Source: Chloroflexota bacterium
Lineage (GTDB): Bacteria > Chloroflexota > UBA6077 > FW602-bin22 > CADDYW01
Direction: 5' to 3'
Assembly: GCA_021324795.1 (NCBI GenBank)
Contig: JAJPIK010000068.1
Coordinates: 124,001 to 188,000, forward strand
DNA length: 64,000 bases
In this document: one piece after another, positions 62,972 through 64,000 of the stretch
How the letters are laid out: each line of letters begins with the position of its first letter
Numbering within the stretch: position 1 is the stretch's first letter
Notes under the pieces: generated by a model
What the model was told of the DNA's origin: nothing
The model's input: only the letters and a program-made list of their open reading frames with translations
The model's database searches: none
Position numbers and translations under genes: made by a program

Positions 62972-63859
62972 GTGTCTAATCTGGTCATCGTTAGCGGCGA
63001 CTTCTCGTCGGGAACAACGCTGCTCTTTACTCTCTTTCGGAAGACCGGCGACTTCTACTGTCTGTACGAGCCGCTCCACCAGAATCTGCTCGAGTATCTG
63101 ATCTACCCGCTTCGCCCCGACGAACACCACCCGTTCGTCGAGCCGTACTTCACCGAGTACAAGGGCTTTCGTGACCTACCAAGGCTGTTCAAGCCGGAGT
63201 GGGCGACCAGCCGGCTCTACCTGCCGCCAGAGGAAGAAGCAGCGGATCTCTACCGTTACCTCAGCTACCTGATCGGCACCGCCTTCGGCCGGCAGGAGCG
63301 GGTCATGCTCAAGGAGAACCGTTTTCCGTTCCGCCTCGGCTGGGTGCGTGCGCGCTTTCCGGCGGCGCGGATCATCCACATTTACCGCGACCGCGAGGAC
63401 CAGTGGAAGAGCATCGTCCGCCGGGGACAGGAATACGTCGGGCGCGAGGACATCGGCCAGAACCGACCCGACTTCGCGGGATTCAACGTCGGTGCCTGGT
63501 GTGATGATCTCTCGGGGACCTTCCCGGAGCTTGCCGAGTTGAACTTCCAGAACGGGCACGACCGGTTCGCCAAGCTGTGGGAGCTGAGCTACGCGGAGCA
63601 GCGCCGGTACGCCGACGTCTCGGTCGCTTTGCACGAGTTGACCCACGACTTCGAGGCAACCTGTGCGCGGATCAGCCAATGCATCGCCTACGAGCTTGAT
63701 GCCGTTCGTTTGAAAGATGTGGTGGTTCAACCAGAGAATCGGATCAAAACAGCGATCGGGACCTTGACCCTCCGGCGGCGAGTCGCCCAAATCGTCGATC
63801 GACTTGGCCAGCGTTACGCCAGAGCCCGGCTGAGCGCCCGGTCAGCGCCGCGCGGCTAG
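62972..63859 (+). CDS. PAPS-dependent sulfotransferase
   Basis: This protein of about 295 residues has the 5'-phosphosulfate loop-like VSGDFSSGTTLLFTLFRKTG at its start and the 3'-phosphate segment RIIHIYRDREDQWKSIV. These are hallmarks of bacterial sulfotransferases acting on glycans or lipids. GTG is chosen because GAGGAG lies nine bases before it; the longer ORF overlaps the upstream gene. It would add sulfate esters to the glycan. No APS/PAPS synthesis genes are in the window. Confidence 0.9.
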   Translation: MSNLVIVSGDFSSGTTLLFTLFRKTGDFYCLYEPLHQNLLEYLIYPLRPDEHHPFVEPYFTEYKGFRDLPRLFKPEWATSRLYLPPEEEAADLYRYLSYLIGTAFGRQERVMLKENRFPFRLGWVRARFPAARIIHIYRDREDQWKSIVRRGQEYVGREDIGQNRPDFAGFNVGAWCDDLSGTFPELAELNFQNGHDRFAKLWELSYAEQRRYADVSVALHELTHDFEATCARISQCIAYELDAVRLKDVVVQPENRIKTAIGTLTLRRRVAQIVDRLGQRYARARLSARSAPRG

Positions 63860-63910
63860 GGTCAGCATGGACGACGGATCCGATCGATCCACTCGATGGG
63901 GAGGAAGGCT

Positions 63911-64000
63911 ATGCTAAACGGCAAGAGGATTGTTGTCGTCATGCCGGCTTACAACGCTGCTAAGACTCTGGACCGTACATACCGCGAGCTGCCCCTGGAG
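63911..64000 (+). CDS. GT2 glycosyltransferase, N-terminal fragment
   Basis: The first 30 residues before the right edge read MLNGKRIVVVMPAYNAAKTL followed by RTYRELP. This is the opening of GT2 enzymes of the dolichol/polyprenol-phosphate sugar transferase kind. GGGGAGGAAG precedes the ATG. It may provide the polyprenyl-linked sugar used by the GT-C proteins. Confidence 0.85.
   Translation, partial: MLNGKRIVVVMPAYNAAKTLDRTYRELPLE

Noticed and set aside
1-64000. tRNA, rRNA, CRISPR arrays or prophage genes
   Set aside because: Reading the intergenic regions showed no T-loop-like GGTTCGA followed by an acceptor stem, no regularly spaced repeats, and no integrase or phage structural genes. A tRNA scan would settle this.

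Overview
The window is high-GC bacterial chromosome with many GTG and TTG starts, strong GGAGG-type ribosome binding sites, and a substrate-binding lipoprotein whose lipobox is followed by a long Ala/Thr/Pro linker. That style, together with the mix of ABC and MFS transporters, a RsbRD-type regulator and a large glycosyltransferase cluster, suggests Chloroflexota, perhaps a Thermomicrobia/Sphaerobacter-like lineage. This is an inference from gene style; no rRNA or marker gene is present to confirm it. I saw no tRNA, rRNA, CRISPR array, prophage or intact insertion sequence.

Left part (1-14 kb) is mixed accessory and housekeeping material. It holds the end of a sugar ABC/dehydrogenase locus whose permease has lost its first membrane helix, a UbiB-type kinase, an aldo/keto reductase and a DUF5666-like secreted protein. 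A striking remnant follows, in which the Fe-S N-terminus of a nitrate-reductase-like molybdoenzyme is fused in frame to the tail of a NarK-type nitrate transporter. Two perfect 19-bp-arm hairpins flank it, and an orphan FmdE-type protein lies next to it. After these come two MFS exporters, a very long coiled-coil HlyD-type protein followed by an NlpC/P60 hydrolase, and an epimerase.

From 14 to 22 kb there is a compact operon: GntR regulator, DppB- and DppC-like permeases, solute-binding lipoprotein, a single fused DppD-DppF ATPase, and a class V aminotransferase. It looks like an uptake-and-catabolism unit for a peptide or amino-acid-like compound.

From 22 to 37 kb there are envelope and stress genes: a GT-C-like membrane protein, a COG4705 membrane protein, a DedA plus PAP2 pair, an OmpR/HK/PepSY signalling unit, a small ferritin-like helical protein, a triple-BON protein, a Lon-like protease, an HTH protein, an unknown protein and a pseudo-receiver/RsbRD regulator. 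A stretch of about 0.9 kb without genes then marks a boundary.

From 37.7 kb to the right edge one strand carries an uninterrupted glycan assembly cluster of at least 25 genes, most of the first half overlapping by about 4 bp. It contains an FAD-dependent mutase-like protein, six GT2 enzymes (the last cut by the edge), four GT4 enzymes, a GT10 fucosyltransferase-like enzyme and two GT-C membrane enzymes. Modifying and precursor genes include a polysaccharide deacetylase, two methyltransferases, two radical SAM enzymes (one SPASM-like, one B12-binding), two NAD-dependent epimerase/reductases, a sugar nucleotidyltransferase, a nucleotide-sugar dehydrogenase and a sulfotransferase. Together they would make and decorate a complex, probably acidic and sulfated, surface glycan. 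Four of the GT2 proteins form a paralog set sharing a C-terminal WxxGExxGYLxG signature, and two of these have lost the acidic metal-binding motif. That set, with the radical SAM enzymes beside it, is the best candidate here for an undescribed system. No flippase or polymerase is visible inside the window.
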